Positions 31,268-40,113 of a stretch of 64,000 nucleotides of DNA are shown here, one piece after another (position 1 is the stretch's first letter; each line of letters begins with the position of its first letter). The DNA is from an uncultured Acinetobacter sp. (GTDB taxonomy: Bacteria; Pseudomonadota; Gammaproteobacteria; Pseudomonadales; Moraxellaceae): contig CAJYTY010000008.1 in NCBI GenBank assembly GCA_913777945.1, positions 248,001 to 312,000 of the forward strand, read 5' to 3'. Below the pieces are notes generated by a model. That model was not told where the DNA came from. It saw nothing but the letters and a program-made list of their open reading frames with translations, and did no database searches. Both the position numbers and the translations under genes were made by a program.

Positions 31268-31287
31268 AATCATATGGCGATTTATTA
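31268..31287 (+). repeat. attR-like direct repeat
   Basis: AATCATATGGCGATTTATTA, a perfect second copy of the proB 3' end with no coding context here. It is followed by AGATCC and the displaced proB terminator. Confidence 0.85.
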
Positions 31288-31302
31288 AGATCCAATGTGA
31301 AC

Positions 31303-31337
31303 AAAAAAGCCCAGAATGAATGTCTGGGCTTTTTTTT
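31303..31337. terminator. Displaced proB terminator / HAD-gene terminator
   Basis: AAAAAAGCCCAGA ATGAATG TCTGGGCTTTTTT with a T-run. It lies just outside the right repeat, where the original proB 3' end would have been, and also ends the minus-strand HAD gene. Confidence 0.88.
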
Positions 31338-31364
31338 GAAATTTTTTATCTGTCTTGATTGATA

Positions 31365-32018
31365 TTAAGCAAATTTCTTAAGTTGCTCAATGTGAGGTAA
31401 TGTTTGATCTTCGCCAACCATATAGCTGGCATCGGCTAACGACATCATCTCTAAATCTTCATGGCTATTGCCATAAACATAAACCAGTTCAAAATGATCT
31501 AAATTATACTGCCTTAAAACACGCTGCTTTTTTTGCTCAGAACTACAGTCGGGCGTAGTATACGCACCAGTGATGATTTGATTGCGGATATCGACTTCGG
31601 TACAAATCAGTTCAACATCGAGTAGATCAGCCAATGGTTTGAGATATAAGTCTATCGAAGCCGAGACGATCACCACTTTATCGCCACGCAACTGATGTTG
31701 TTTGAGCTGAGCGTACAGTTTCGGATCAAGATGATTCATCAATTGCTGCGCATATTCTTTTGCGAGTTGCTGAATGGGGGGCAACGGAGTATCACGAAAC
31801 ATGCTGTCGAATAGTTTGATCCGCATGGACGGGGCGGGGTAAAGCTTTAAATAATATGCCTGAATCCAAGGCAAAATTTTAATGCCCTGACGCACAATAT
31901 GTCGTTTAGACAAGGCATAAAAAATAAAATGCGTAAAACTGTCTCTTGTGCATAAAGTGCCATCAAAATCAAAAAGTGCAAGATTTACAGTTTGATCCGT
32001 TTCGCGCGTTGCATGCAT
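31365..32018 (-). CDS. HAD-superfamily phosphatase (SerB/HAD-IB type)
   Basis: 217 aa. HAD motif I is LFDFDGTLC with nucleophile and acid Asp residues, motif II is VIVSAS, and motif III/IV is YGNSHEDLEMMSLAD. The helical cap between motif I and II places it in the HAD-IB group, which hydrolyses phosphomonoesters. The track ORF begins 36 nt earlier, but the ATG at 32018 has GGAAG about 9 nt upstream and is preferred. It overlaps the 3' end of the DUF1615 gene by 34 nt, so it is translationally coupled to it. Confidence 0.85.
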   Translation of the reverse strand: MHATRETDQTVNLALFDFDGTLCTRDSFTHFIFYALSKRHIVRQGIKILPWIQAYYLKLYPAPSMRIKLFDSMFRDTPLPPIQQLAKEYAQQLMNHLDPKLYAQLKQHQLRGDKVVIVSASIDLYLKPLADLLDVELICTEVDIRNQIITGAYTTPDCSSEQKKQRVLRQYNLDHFELVYVYGNSHEDLEMMSLADASYMVGEDQTLPHIEQLKKFA

Positions 32019-33196
32019 GTCTGATATCTTCCGTTTACACGTGTGGCATACCAATTTGTATTGTAATCACGACTGAGCTTTGGCCCAGAAATGACGACCT
32101 GCGGCATGATGGCGTAAGGGGCATCTTTGCCCGTTTGTTTCTCGTACAATTTAATAATAGCAATATATGTCGGTGATTGCTCAAAACTTTGAGTTTTTTC
32201 AAGTTTTAAATCTGTACGAATCTGGTTAGGCGTAATCAGAATATTGTTTTGAGTAAACAGTTTGATCAGGGCTTTTTCCGAGCTACTCTTGGTCCCCAAA
32301 ACGGAACCATCCTTGCTGTAAAGCAACATGTCTCCATCTTCGGTAAGCTGCTCACCGCTGAGCTTGTTGATCATGTCCTGAACAGACGCATTGCGGCTCG
32401 AATACATACCAGAGTTGTAATCTGCAAATCGATACAGTGGCTTACTGTAATCTGCCTTATAAAGCATCAGGCGATGAATGCCATAATACAGCCCGCCATA
32501 TTGAGTATATAAATCATCGCGTAAATCATTGACACTTTGCAGCTTCACACGCTTGTGCTCTTTGGCATAAACGATATTGACCTGCATAGAACCCAGCGTG
32601 GTAATCGGATTCATTTTTTCTGCAATATCCTGACCGACAAGTTTGGCCGCACCAGTAATAGCGCTCACATGATAATGGCCAGCCATATAGTCAAACATTT
32701 CTCGATACAGCACATCTAGATCTTGTTCTGTGCGTACTTTGCGCATTTGACTCATGTAATTGTCTTCTTTAGACGGTTGGTTTTTGAGAACATCTTCAAA
32801 ATAACCAGCCACTGGCCCGCCTATGGTTTTGCCCAGTTTATCTTCAAATTTCTCGTTTAAACGGGTGCTGACTTCTCGAACCGACTTTTCCCCTAAGCCA
32901 GCCACCACAGGGTTTGCCACAAAATTTGATTCCTGATCGACCACCGCAATGACGGTACAGACGTTATCTTTGGTTTTGGCAATACTAAGTTTTTGCATGA
33001 TTTCATCAATGTCATTGGCCCACGATTGACGGTCATGCACACGTGATGGAATCAGTTTTTTAATCTGTTCTGCTTTGAGTTCGGGTTCATCATTGCTTGA
33101 CCACCATGAACTATCACTGCACCCTGCCATTGTTAACCCTAAAAGTGCAACAGACAACGTTTTAAGCAAACCACCGGAAAGAGTTGAATCGTTCAT
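31985..33196 (-). CDS. DUF1615 family lipoprotein
   Basis: About 403 aa. A signal peptide ends in the lipobox LTMAGC, and the mature chain begins CSDSSWWSSND, so it is an envelope lipoprotein. The globular part contains NVCTVIAVVDQESNF and AITGAAKLVGQDIAEKMNPITTLGSMQVN; the DQES and GSMQVN pieces resemble lysozyme-like (SLT) glutamate motifs, so a peptidoglycan-related role is possible but unproven. The ORF track extends 33 nt further 5'; AAGGTG upstream and the signal-peptide length favour the ATG at 33196. Confidence 0.78.
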   Translation of the reverse strand: MNDSTLSGGLLKTLSVALLGLTMAGCSDSSWWSSNDEPELKAEQIKKLIPSRVHDRQSWANDIDEIMQKLSIAKTKDNVCTVIAVVDQESNFVANPVVAGLGEKSVREVSTRLNEKFEDKLGKTIGGPVAGYFEDVLKNQPSKEDNYMSQMRKVRTEQDLDVLYREMFDYMAGHYHVSAITGAAKLVGQDIAEKMNPITTLGSMQVNIVYAKEHKRVKLQSVNDLRDDLYTQYGGLYYGIHRLMLYKADYSKPLYRFADYNSGMYSSRNASVQDMINKLSGEQLTEDGDMLLYSKDGSVLGTKSSSEKALIKLFTQNNILITPNQIRTDLKLEKTQSFEQSPTYIAIIKLYEKQTGKDAPYAIMPQVVISGPKLSRDYNTNWYATRVNGRYQTCMQRAKRIKL

Positions 33197-33277
33197 GCAA
33201 GCAAAACACCTTGAAAAAGGATGAGTCAAAAAAGCGGATGAAGTATACTATGTTGATCGTAAAATGTATGAATATAT

Positions 33278-34303
33278 ATGTATATTGGGTCTTATCAACT
33301 GTCAAATAATTTAATCGTTGCCCCTATGGCCGGAGTAACGGATCGTCCGTTTCGTACACTGTGCAAATACTTTGGCGCCGGTCATGCCGTAAGCGAAATG
33401 ATGACGGCCGATAAGACCTTGAGAATGACGAAAAAAAGTCTTTATCGTGCAAACTTTGACGGTGAACTGGCTCCAATTTCGGCACAAATTGCGGGTTCTG
33501 ACCCAGAGCAACTGGCCGAGGCGGCACGTTATCAGGTGGCTAACGGTGCTCAAATTGTCGATATCAATATGGGATGTCCCGCAAAAAAAGTCTGTAACAA
33601 GCTTGCCGGTTCAGCACTTTTACAAGACGAAGATCTGGTGGCGCGTATTTTAGACGCTGTAGTTGCGGCCGTTGATGTGCCTGTAACACTTAAAACACGG
33701 CTTGGTTTTTTAAATGGTCAAGAAAATATTTTGCGCGTGGCCAATCAAGCTGAGCAATCAGGTATTGCGGCCTTGGCGTTGCACGGTCGCACACGTGAAG
33801 ACATGTATTTAAATACTGCGCGTTACGAATTGATTAAGGAAGTGAAATCACGCCTCAAAATTCCCGTGATTGCCAATGGGGATATTGATAGCCCAGAAAA
33901 AGCCAAATATGTTCTCGATTATACTGGTGCAGATGCCATTATGATTGGACGTGCGGCACAGGGGCGCCCCTGGATTTTTAGAGAAATTTCTCATTATTTA
34001 GCTACGGGTACACATTTAGATGCACCGACTATTTTAGAGGTGAAAGAAGTATTGTTGGGGCATCTTGCTGAACTATATGCTTTTTACGGTGAATACTCTG
34101 GATGTCGAATCGCGCGTAAGCATATTGCGTGGTACACCAAAGGCTTACGTTCGAGCAATGAGTTTCGTCAAAATATGTATCAAGTCGATAGCACATTACA
34201 ACAAGCGCAGGTCGTTGAAGCCTATTTTGATGCATTGTTGGCTCAGGGAGAACGTATGAGTGATGTTCAGACCGAGCAAGTTAATTTATTAGAGGTTAGT
34301 TAA
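33278..34303 (+). CDS. dusB: tRNA-dihydrouridine synthase B
   Basis: 341 aa, FMN-binding TIM barrel. LIVAPMAGVTDRPFR opens the barrel, the catalytic Cys is in NMGCPAKKVCNKLAGSALL, and LHGRTREDMY, IANGDIDS and DAIMIGRAAQGRPW form the FMN phosphate site. It reduces uridines in the tRNA D-loop. In enterobacteria dusB is followed by fis; here it is not, and a terminator follows instead. No clear Shine-Dalgarno sequence is seen before the ATG. Confidence 0.95.
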   Translation: MYIGSYQLSNNLIVAPMAGVTDRPFRTLCKYFGAGHAVSEMMTADKTLRMTKKSLYRANFDGELAPISAQIAGSDPEQLAEAARYQVANGAQIVDINMGCPAKKVCNKLAGSALLQDEDLVARILDAVVAAVDVPVTLKTRLGFLNGQENILRVANQAEQSGIAALALHGRTREDMYLNTARYELIKEVKSRLKIPVIANGDIDSPEKAKYVLDYTGADAIMIGRAAQGRPWIFREISHYLATGTHLDAPTILEVKEVLLGHLAELYAFYGEYSGCRIARKHIAWYTKGLRSSNEFRQNMYQVDSTLQQAQVVEAYFDALLAQGERMSDVQTEQVNLLEVS

Positions 34304-34316
34304 TTTCTTCTGATGA

Positions 34317-34346
34317 GAAAATGGTCATGAATCGTGGCCATTTTAT
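34317..34346 (+). terminator. Terminator after dusB
   Basis: AAAATGGtCA/TGgCCATTTT hairpin followed by ATC, with a short T-run in the 3' arm. Moderate strength. Confidence 0.6.
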
Positions 34347-34577
34347 CATGATTCCAAAAAATCACTCGAGTGATAATGGGTATATAGTTGATCTTTAAAT
34401 AAAAATATCGATCTAAAGATATACTGGTTCTTAAATATACATTATGAGAAAAGATTGTATAAAAGCAGTTAAAAATGAACAGTTTGAATAAATTTGATCC
34501 ACTCATTTCAGTGTAGTGTGCTAATATTCATAAAAATCGATATAACGCTCCTTAAGAATTCTGTTAACGGATTAAAG

Positions 34578-35138
34578 ATGCAAAGAAACTTAAAACGATC
34601 ACGGATCATGCAGGTCGCGACGGATCTCTTTAGCTCGTTTGGATACCATGCAGTTGGGGTGGATTGGATCATTAGAGATGCCGATATCTCAAAAAATACG
34701 TTATATAAGTATTTTTTCTCCAAAGAAAATCTCATTTTAGAAGTACTTAAAGAACGTGACCGTGCTTGCCGGGAATCACTGAGTCAGTTGATTCCGAATG
34801 AACTTCCACCCATTCAAAAGCTTGAGCTGGTATTTGATTGGCACAATGAATGGTTTACCGCAAAGAACTTTACGGGCTGTTTATTTGCTAAAGCAATTAA
34901 TGAGTTCCCCAGTAAAACCAATGAAATCAATAAAGTTGCTACACAGCAAAAAGAGCAGTTAATTCACAAGATCGAACAGATTTTAAGTGAACTCATGGAT
35001 GATACTCAGGCAAAAAATGTAGCACCGATCATGATGATGTTGCTCGATGGCGCTACACTTTCGGCCCAGATTATTGGCAATCGGCATGCGGCCCTAGATG
35101 CTTGGAACGCAGCAAAACGCCTTATCCAACAGACTTAA
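34578..35138 (+). CDS. TetR/AcrR family transcriptional regulator
   Basis: 186 aa. The N-terminal HTH (RIMQVATDLFSSFGYHAVGVDWII..ISKNTLYKYFFSKENLILEVL) is typical of TetR. The ORF track start at 34494 adds 28 residues of non-family sequence, so the ATG at 34578 is chosen. Its 3' end overlaps the convergent diiron-protein gene by 17 nt. Likely targets are its own upstream region, where a perfect 14-bp palindrome lies at 34361-34374, but the ligand is unknown. Confidence 0.87.
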   Translation: MQRNLKRSRIMQVATDLFSSFGYHAVGVDWIIRDADISKNTLYKYFFSKENLILEVLKERDRACRESLSQLIPNELPPIQKLELVFDWHNEWFTAKNFTGCLFAKAINEFPSKTNEINKVATQQKEQLIHKIEQILSELMDDTQAKNVAPIMMMLLDGATLSAQIIGNRHAALDAWNAAKRLIQQT

Positions 35139-36192
35139 TATACTTGAGTAGGCTGTCGTAGTATTCCTGACAGGTTTTCAAGCGATAGACCACACCAAGT
35201 AAAATATCGCGGCTGACATCACGCTCTTTTAAGATCGGCGCGATGACGTAATTCAGCCAGCCTTGAGAATGTTCGATGTCGATCTCAGAATGTTCAGAGT
35301 AGTAACGATACAACCATTCAGTTAAGCCATGACGCTGGCATGCGACTTGAACTTTAAGGTAAGACTGTGGATCGATAATTTCGGTCGCAGCCATAATGCC
35401 GAGTAAAAGGTAATAATGCTTTCTGTTTAAGGATGCCAGCATAAACAGGTTATAGCCTGCCATTTTTTGCCAAGAATCATGCGCAGGAAATGACGCTTTA
35501 TTATCCAGATTGAAATGCTCCATCAAGTCATTAAACATGTTGACGTGCGTTTCTTTGCGGTCGCCTTTACCAGATTCGTCCCAAAGATTTTTGATCATTT
35601 CCATCCGTGCAGTTGCAGGCGAATTTAAAAGCGTCAAAATGAGCAAATCGAAGAAGCGGATATTCAGCTCATAGTCACTATGGAAAAAAGCATACAGCTG
35701 ACGATCGGTTGCCTCATGAGCCAGAAAATCAAACAAGGGATGAGCCGATAAATTCTTGCTCTCGCATAGCTGCATAATTGTGTCTGAAATATCACCAGCT
35801 GAATGATCTAGCTGATAAATCGAATCCAGATTTAAATGGTTTAACCAGTATTCTTCAATGGTGTTGCGTAGTGCATAAAAAAATGGCTGATGCTGATTCA
35901 GTGCTTCTGAAGAAAGCGGGTCTGAGATTTGCAGATTATACAATTGGTAAAGTGATGAGTGAATTTCGTAGGCAGCTTGATCATCTTTCTCAACAAAGGC
36001 TCTTTCAAGCGTAGATTCAACTAACTTTAGAAAATCTTGTTCAAAATCGGGATCTGATTGGAGAAATTGATTCAGTTCGGTGCATTGAATCATATGCTGA
36101 AGACTAATATGCACTGGATATTTCAATAAACAAGCAACATCCGTGATGGACAACGCGGCTGAAGATTCTGCTGGTGTTAAAAGCTTTTCCAT
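35122..36192 (-). CDS. Haem-oxygenase-like diiron oxidase (iron-containing redox enzyme family)
   Basis: 356 aa, all-helical. The C-terminal part carries a metal-binding pattern typical of HDO enzymes: E206-x9-H216 (WDESGKGDRKETH) and H301-x3-D305-x2-H308 (EHSEIDIEH), the same spacing as the ligands of the HDO domain of SznF as I recall it. The first 140 residues are an unassigned helical region. HDO proteins use O2 at a diiron site for N-oxygenation, desaturation or C-C cleavage; no substrate can be inferred, since no pathway genes adjoin it. It is convergent with the tetR gene. Confidence 0.72.
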   Translation of the reverse strand: MEKLLTPAESSAALSITDVACLLKYPVHISLQHMIQCTELNQFLQSDPDFEQDFLKLVESTLERAFVEKDDQAAYEIHSSLYQLYNLQISDPLSSEALNQHQPFFYALRNTIEEYWLNHLNLDSIYQLDHSAGDISDTIMQLCESKNLSAHPLFDFLAHEATDRQLYAFFHSDYELNIRFFDLLILTLLNSPATARMEMIKNLWDESGKGDRKETHVNMFNDLMEHFNLDNKASFPAHDSWQKMAGYNLFMLASLNRKHYYLLLGIMAATEIIDPQSYLKVQVACQRHGLTEWLYRYYSEHSEIDIEHSQGWLNYVIAPILKERDVSRDILLGVVYRLKTCQEYYDSLLKYIKSVG

Positions 36193-36422
36193 AATTCTAC
36201 CAATACATTATTTATTAAATGGTTTGACACGTGAGCGTGCCCTAAACCGCAACAGAATATACAGGAATTCAATTCAAATATGGCTATTAAAAACAGCCAA
36301 AATCTTAAAAAATAAACTTAAAAAAACTGACGATAAATATAAAGAAAGATGATTTTTATTAAAAATAAGCAATTGAAATAAATAAACTTATAGAGACTAT
36401 TTTAATATAGGCTATAAGAAAA

Positions 36423-37463
36423 TTAACTGCACATTTCTAGTAAAATTTGATTGATCAGATCGGTGGCTTCTAACTCACGGATTTGCGCAACATGACTGCC
36501 AGCCCAAAACGCACCGTATTCATGATGTCCGTGTGTAGCCGCCAGTTGATGCAATTGTTTGGCCAGATCATACGTATATGGATAAGCCGGTACATTTGGA
36601 CGCTGAGGATGATCACATTCAGTATGCCAGCGATTGATAATACCGCGAGCAGGGCGTCCTGAAATACTGGCAGTAATTTGCGTGAGTGGTTGCTGTCGAA
36701 GTGCTTGTCGGTATGCCGCATTGGCGTTTGAAGTTTTACATTGAACAAATGCCGTACCAAGTTGTACCGCAGCCGCGCCCAGTCGCATCATGTGTTTCGC
36801 TTGCTGACCCGTCATGATCCCACCTGCGGCGATGACTGGACATTGACAATGCTGGTGAATCAGTTGAACCAGATCGGCTGTATTAATGGCTGCATCAATA
36901 GTGGGATTAAAAATACCCCGATGTCCACCTGCTTCAATCCCTTGCGCAATGATGATGTCGATCCCCGCAGCCTCAATGGCTTTTGCTTCTGCCAGATTGG
37001 TTGCACTAACCAGTGTGACAATACCCGCCGCTTTTAAGGCCTGAATTTGATAGGCATGGGGAAGGCCAAAATGAAAGCTCACTGCTTGGGGCGCAGTAGC
37101 CAAGACCAATTCTAAAAAGTCGTCATTTTCTAAAAAACTAGGATAGATACGGTTTAAGGTGGATGGCGGCGTGGCATTAAAACGAGAAAATTCCGGGCTT
37201 AAAAAATCAATCCATGCACGGGCATGCTCAGCATTAAGTACTTCTGGCGTATGGCAAAAAAAGTTAAGTTGAAAAGGTTGATCGGTCAGTTTCTGTGTAT
37301 GTTCGATTTGCTTTTTTGCATCATTTAGGGTGCTGGCACCTAAGCCTAAAGCGCCTAAACCACCTGCATTTGAAACCTCTGCTGCAAGTTCGGGGGTCGA
37401 AACTCCCGCCATCGGTGCAAGTAAGATGGGATGTTTAATCTTGAGCAGCGATAATAATGACAT
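36423..37463 (-). CDS. Nitronate monooxygenase / NPD family flavoprotein
   Basis: 346 aa TIM-barrel FMN enzyme. PILLAPMAGVSTPELAAEVSNAGGLGALG is the family start (with a break here for length), IIAQGIEAGGHRG is the flavin/substrate loop, and VIAAGGIMTGQQAKHMMRLGAAAVQLGTAF is the phosphate-binding region. It would oxidise nitronates to carbonyl compounds and nitrite, or act as a quinone reductase, as other NPD members do. Monocistronic; the next gene is 360 bp away on the other strand. Confidence 0.85.
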   Translation of the reverse strand: MSLLSLLKIKHPILLAPMAGVSTPELAAEVSNAGGLGALGLGASTLNDAKKQIEHTQKLTDQPFQLNFFCHTPEVLNAEHARAWIDFLSPEFSRFNATPPSTLNRIYPSFLENDDFLELVLATAPQAVSFHFGLPHAYQIQALKAAGIVTLVSATNLAEAKAIEAAGIDIIIAQGIEAGGHRGIFNPTIDAAINTADLVQLIHQHCQCPVIAAGGIMTGQQAKHMMRLGAAAVQLGTAFVQCKTSNANAAYRQALRQQPLTQITASISGRPARGIINRWHTECDHPQRPNVPAYPYTYDLAKQLHQLAATHGHHEYGAFWAGSHVAQIRELEATDLINQILLEMCS

Positions 37464-37646
37464 CCTTTTTTATCCTTATGCGATGGTTTAAAAGCTTGCA
37501 ATGATTCATGCAGCATATTTATGAGATGAATTATTATTCTACGTTAAATAAATTTTTGTGAAAGATAAAGCAGTTTCAGCACTTGAAATACTATTCAATA
37601 AAATGAGAAAGATCATGATGACAGGTTTAAAATGATGCTGGTTATG

Positions 37647-37701
37647 TTATGCATCAAAACATGACATAAACTACATTATTTTGTACTCAAATGATGCATA
37701 A
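37647..37701. promoter_or_regulatory. Paired 10-bp inverted elements upstream of a sigma-54 promoter
   Basis: TTATGCATCA (37647-37656) and its exact reverse complement TGATGCATAA (37692-37701) are spaced 45 bp centre to centre, about four helical turns. They lie 70-120 bp upstream of the sigma-54-type promoter, where activator sites are expected. They could be an activator-binding pair; the rest of the 360-bp gap holds no gene. Confidence 0.5.
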
Positions 37702-37769
37702 AAAATTCTTATTAAGAATAATAAAACTTTTAAAACTCTAAAATATTGAAAATTTAAATAATTTATTCA

Positions 37770-37785
37770 TGGCATGTTCTTTGCT
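37770..37785 (+). promoter_or_regulatory. Sigma-54 (RpoN) promoter before the 77-aa gene
   Basis: TGGCATGTTCTTTGCT matches the -24/-12 consensus TGGCAC-N5-TTGCW except for one base, with the required GG-N10-GC spacing. It lies 38 nt upstream of the ATG. Confidence 0.78.
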
Positions 37786-37823
37786 CTAAAAAAATAACTG
37801 ACAACTTTGCAGGAGATGAAGAC

Positions 37824-38057
37824 ATGAAAATCGACAGTGGATTCAAAATCAAGAATATACGTTTGATTGGTCAAACGACCTGTGAACTGTATATGGAAAA
37901 TACTGAAACATCATGTGTGAAAGGCTGGATTATCAATTGTAATCACGTATTTGTGCATCAATTTCATGATCAGTTAAATCAATTATGCCAGTCTGCCAAT
38001 CCATTCGATTCATTGTTGCAACTCAAACAATTTCATACCGTCGAAGTGTTGTGCTAA
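37824..38057 (+). CDS. Small hypothetical protein, 77 aa
   Basis: Family not recognised. It is cytosolic (no signal), with four cysteines and the segment VKGWIINCNHVFVHQFHDQL. GGAG (CAGGAGATGAAGAC) is well placed before the ATG, and a sigma-54 promoter lies directly upstream, which together make this a real gene. It precedes the purU-folD-sox operon, with a terminator-like hairpin between. A role in nitrogen or one-carbon control is inferred only from this context. Confidence 0.68.
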   Translation: MKIDSGFKIKNIRLIGQTTCELYMENTETSCVKGWIINCNHVFVHQFHDQLNQLCQSANPFDSLLQLKQFHTVEVLC

Positions 38058-38068
38058 TTCCACGCTTT

Positions 38069-38105
38069 ATGTGGATAGTCCAAATCGGGATTATCCATGT
38101 TTTTG
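38069..38105 (+). terminator. Weak terminator-like hairpin
   Basis: TGGATAgTCC/GGgaTTATCCA arms around AAATC, followed by TGTTTTT. The stem is imperfect; it may only partly separate the 77-aa gene from the purU operon. Confidence 0.4.
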
Positions 38106-38315
38106 CACGTCTGTATATTTATAAATAATTGATAATCATATATAAAAAATATTCACCACAGTAAAAAATTTTTCAAACTCACTAGACGAGAGATTTATTT
38201 TCTTATATAAATTACCAAAAGGAAACTTAATTTCCTGATAGTAAACTTACCGATGTTTGCCGATTGCATTGATTACATCGTTAAGTGTCTCGAATCTGTT
38301 AATTGGGGAAACATC

Positions 38316-39182
38316 ATGGCCAACGATCTTGTCGATCAGTATGTTCTAAAAATCTCTTGTCCTGCTGCCTCGGGTATTGTGGCTGCTGTGTCGAATTGTT
38401 TAGCTGGTAATAATTGCTACATTAGCGAGATGGCACAATATGACGATGAAATTACAGGACGTTTTTTTAGTCGTATTGTATTTCGTTTTAACGAAGGGCA
38501 AGGAGATTTGGCATTACTCAAAGAAAAGTTTGCGGATGTCACTGTGAAATTTGCAATGAAGGCAGATTTTTACGAAAAGAAAAATCCGATGAAAGTGCTG
38601 ATCATGGTGAGTAAGTTTGATCACTGCTTGTTGAATTTGTTATATCGCCATCATAAAGGTGAGCTGGATTTTCACATTACTGCCATTGTTTCCAATCATC
38701 TGGACTTACGTGCCATCGCCGAGCGTGAAGGGATTCGCTTCATTTATTTGCCAGTGACCAAAGAAACTAAACAGCAGCAAGAACAAGAACTACTAAAAAT
38801 TGTCGATGAAACCAAAACTGAATTGGTCATTTTAGCGCGCTACATGCAGATCTTATCCAATAGCTTATGTACTCAATTATCTGGACGTGCAATTAATATT
38901 CATCATTCATTCTTACCGGGTTTTAAGGGTGCTCGGCCGTACCATCAAGCCTTTGAACGAGGCGTCAAGCTGATCGGCGCAACTGCACATTTTGTCACCA
39001 GTGATTTAGATGAAGGTCCGATTATTGAGCAGGAAGTACAACGTGTTGACCATGCGTATATGCCAAATGATTTGGTCTCTGTTGGACGCGATACTGAAAC
39101 CGTCGCACTTTCTAAAGCAGTGAAATATTTTGTCGAGCATCGCGTTTTTATGAATGATGACCGTACGGTGGTGTTCAAATGA
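38316..39182 (+). CDS. purU: Formyltetrahydrofolate deformylase
   Basis: 288 aa. Hydrolyses 10-formyl-THF to formate and THF. An N-terminal ACT domain (about 8-85: [18 protein letters not shown]) is joined to a formyltransferase-like catalytic domain with [35 protein letters not shown] (active-site Asn/His region; shown broken here by domain). The ORF track starts at 38253; TTGGGGAAACATC upstream of the ATG at 38316 and the family start favour the latter. It overlaps folD by ATGA. Here it probably disposes of the C1 unit produced by the sox complex rather than supplying purine synthesis. Confidence 0.93.
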   Translation: MANDLVDQYVLKISCPAASGIVAAVSNCLAGNNCYISEMAQYDDEITGRFFSRIVFRFNEGQGDLALLKEKFADVTVKFAMKADFYEKKNPMKVLIMVSKFDHCLLNLLYRHHKGELDFHITAIVSNHLDLRAIAEREGIRFIYLPVTKETKQQQEQELLKIVDETKTELVILARYMQILSNSLCTQLSGRAINIHHSFLPGFKGARPYHQAFERGVKLIGATAHFVTSDLDEGPIIEQEVQRVDHAYMPNDLVSVGRDTETVALSKAVKYFVEHRVFMNDDRTVVFK

Positions 39183-40072
39183 GTCTTGTCTTATTAAAAC
39201 AGCACAGTCCCAAAATCATTGACGGTAAAGCCATTGCGCAAAGCGTACTTGATGAAGTCAAGTCAGACGTTGAGCGTTATACGGCTCAGGGTATTGAGCC
39301 ATGTCTAGCTGTTGTGCTGGTTGGAGAAGATCCTGCAAGTCAGGTGTATGTACGTAATAAAGTTCAAAAAGCAGCATATGTTGGGATTCGTTCATTGGAA
39401 TTCCGCTTTGATGCTGACCTGAGTGAAGATGAACTGCTTACACAAATTGATCGGCTAAATGCAGATGGCAGCATACATGGCATTTTAGTGCAGTTACCTT
39501 TACCTAAACAAATCAATGAAACTCGCGTGCTTGAACGCATTCACCCTCTAAAAGATGTGGATGGTTTTCATAGTGAAAATGTGGGGGGCTTAAGTCAAGG
39601 ACGTGATGTTTTAACACCATGTACACCGACGGGCTGTATTCGTTTACTTAAAGACAGCTTAGGTGATGATTTAAGTGGTTTACATGCGGTTGTAATTGGG
39701 CGCTCCAATATTGTAGGCAAACCGATGGCGGCATTATTGCTCCGCGAAAGCTGTACGGTCACGGTTGTTCATTCCAAAACCCGCAACATTGAGCAGGTCT
39801 GTCAGCAGGCCGACATTGTAGTGGCGGCTGTGGGCAAAGCCAATATGGTCAACGCATCGTATCTAAAAGCCGATGCCGTGGTGATTGATGTGGGCATTAA
39901 TCGAATTATGACACATGAAAAAACACGCTTGGTGGGTGATGTCGATTTTGAAGATGCCTTGCCGATGGTCAGTGCGATTACCCCTGTGCCTGGTGGTGTA
40001 GGCCCCATGACCATTGCGTATTTGATGAAAAATACCTTGCAGGCAGTACGTTTGCAGCATCCACAAATATAA
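39179..40072 (+). CDS. folD: Methylene-THF dehydrogenase / methenyl-THF cyclohydrolase
   Basis: 297 aa bifunctional enzyme that converts 5,10-methylene-THF to 10-formyl-THF. Motifs: [14 protein letters not shown] with the catalytic Lys, [29 protein letters not shown], and the NAD(P) loop [13 protein letters not shown]. It is coupled to purU by a 4-nt overlap. With purU upstream and the sox genes downstream it links methylene-THF made by the demethylating oxidase to formate. Some Acinetobacter will carry another housekeeping folD, so this may be a pathway-specific copy. Confidence 0.93.
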   Translation: MSLVLLKQHSPKIIDGKAIAQSVLDEVKSDVERYTAQGIEPCLAVVLVGEDPASQVYVRNKVQKAAYVGIRSLEFRFDADLSEDELLTQIDRLNADGSIHGILVQLPLPKQINETRVLERIHPLKDVDGFHSENVGGLSQGRDVLTPCTPTGCIRLLKDSLGDDLSGLHAVVIGRSNIVGKPMAALLLRESCTVTVVHSKTRNIEQVCQQADIVVAAVGKANMVNASYLKADAVVIDVGINRIMTHEKTRLVGDVDFEDALPMVSAITPVPGGVGPMTIAYLMKNTLQAVRLQHPQI

Positions 40073-40113
40073 ATGATGAAAAGGCGTTATGACACGCCGC
40101 GGAGAAATACACC

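Larger units (their letters stand above)
26660..31287. mobile_element. Degenerate integrative element at the 3' end of proB
   Basis: A 4.6-kb insertion bounded by a 20-bp perfect direct repeat. Contents in order: the start of a tyrosine integrase gene reading inward from the left repeat, a decayed IS5-family element that interrupts it, and one large intact AT-rich gene (helicase-nuclease). Removing one repeat and everything between restores proB with a TAA stop directly followed by a strong terminator. No functional recombinase remains, so the element is probably immobile by itself. Its base composition is visibly lower in GC than the flanks. Confidence 0.82.

Noticed and set aside
31239-36216. 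An 18-bp identical string ACCAATACATTATTTATT near the island right end (31239-31256) and before the diiron gene (36199-36216)
   Set aside because: Both are in very AT-rich intergenic DNA. At that composition such a match can arise by chance in 64 kb, and no other boundary feature supports a second att site.
36741-37037. 98-aa plus-strand ORF within the nitronate monooxygenase gene
   Set aside because: Antisense shadow with cysteine/histidine-rich nonsense composition.
38106-38315. Glycine or other riboswitch upstream of purU
   Set aside because: I looked for conserved riboswitch cores because of the C1/sarcosine genes. Only a short AGGAAA/TTTCCT hairpin is visible, with no match to a known aptamer.
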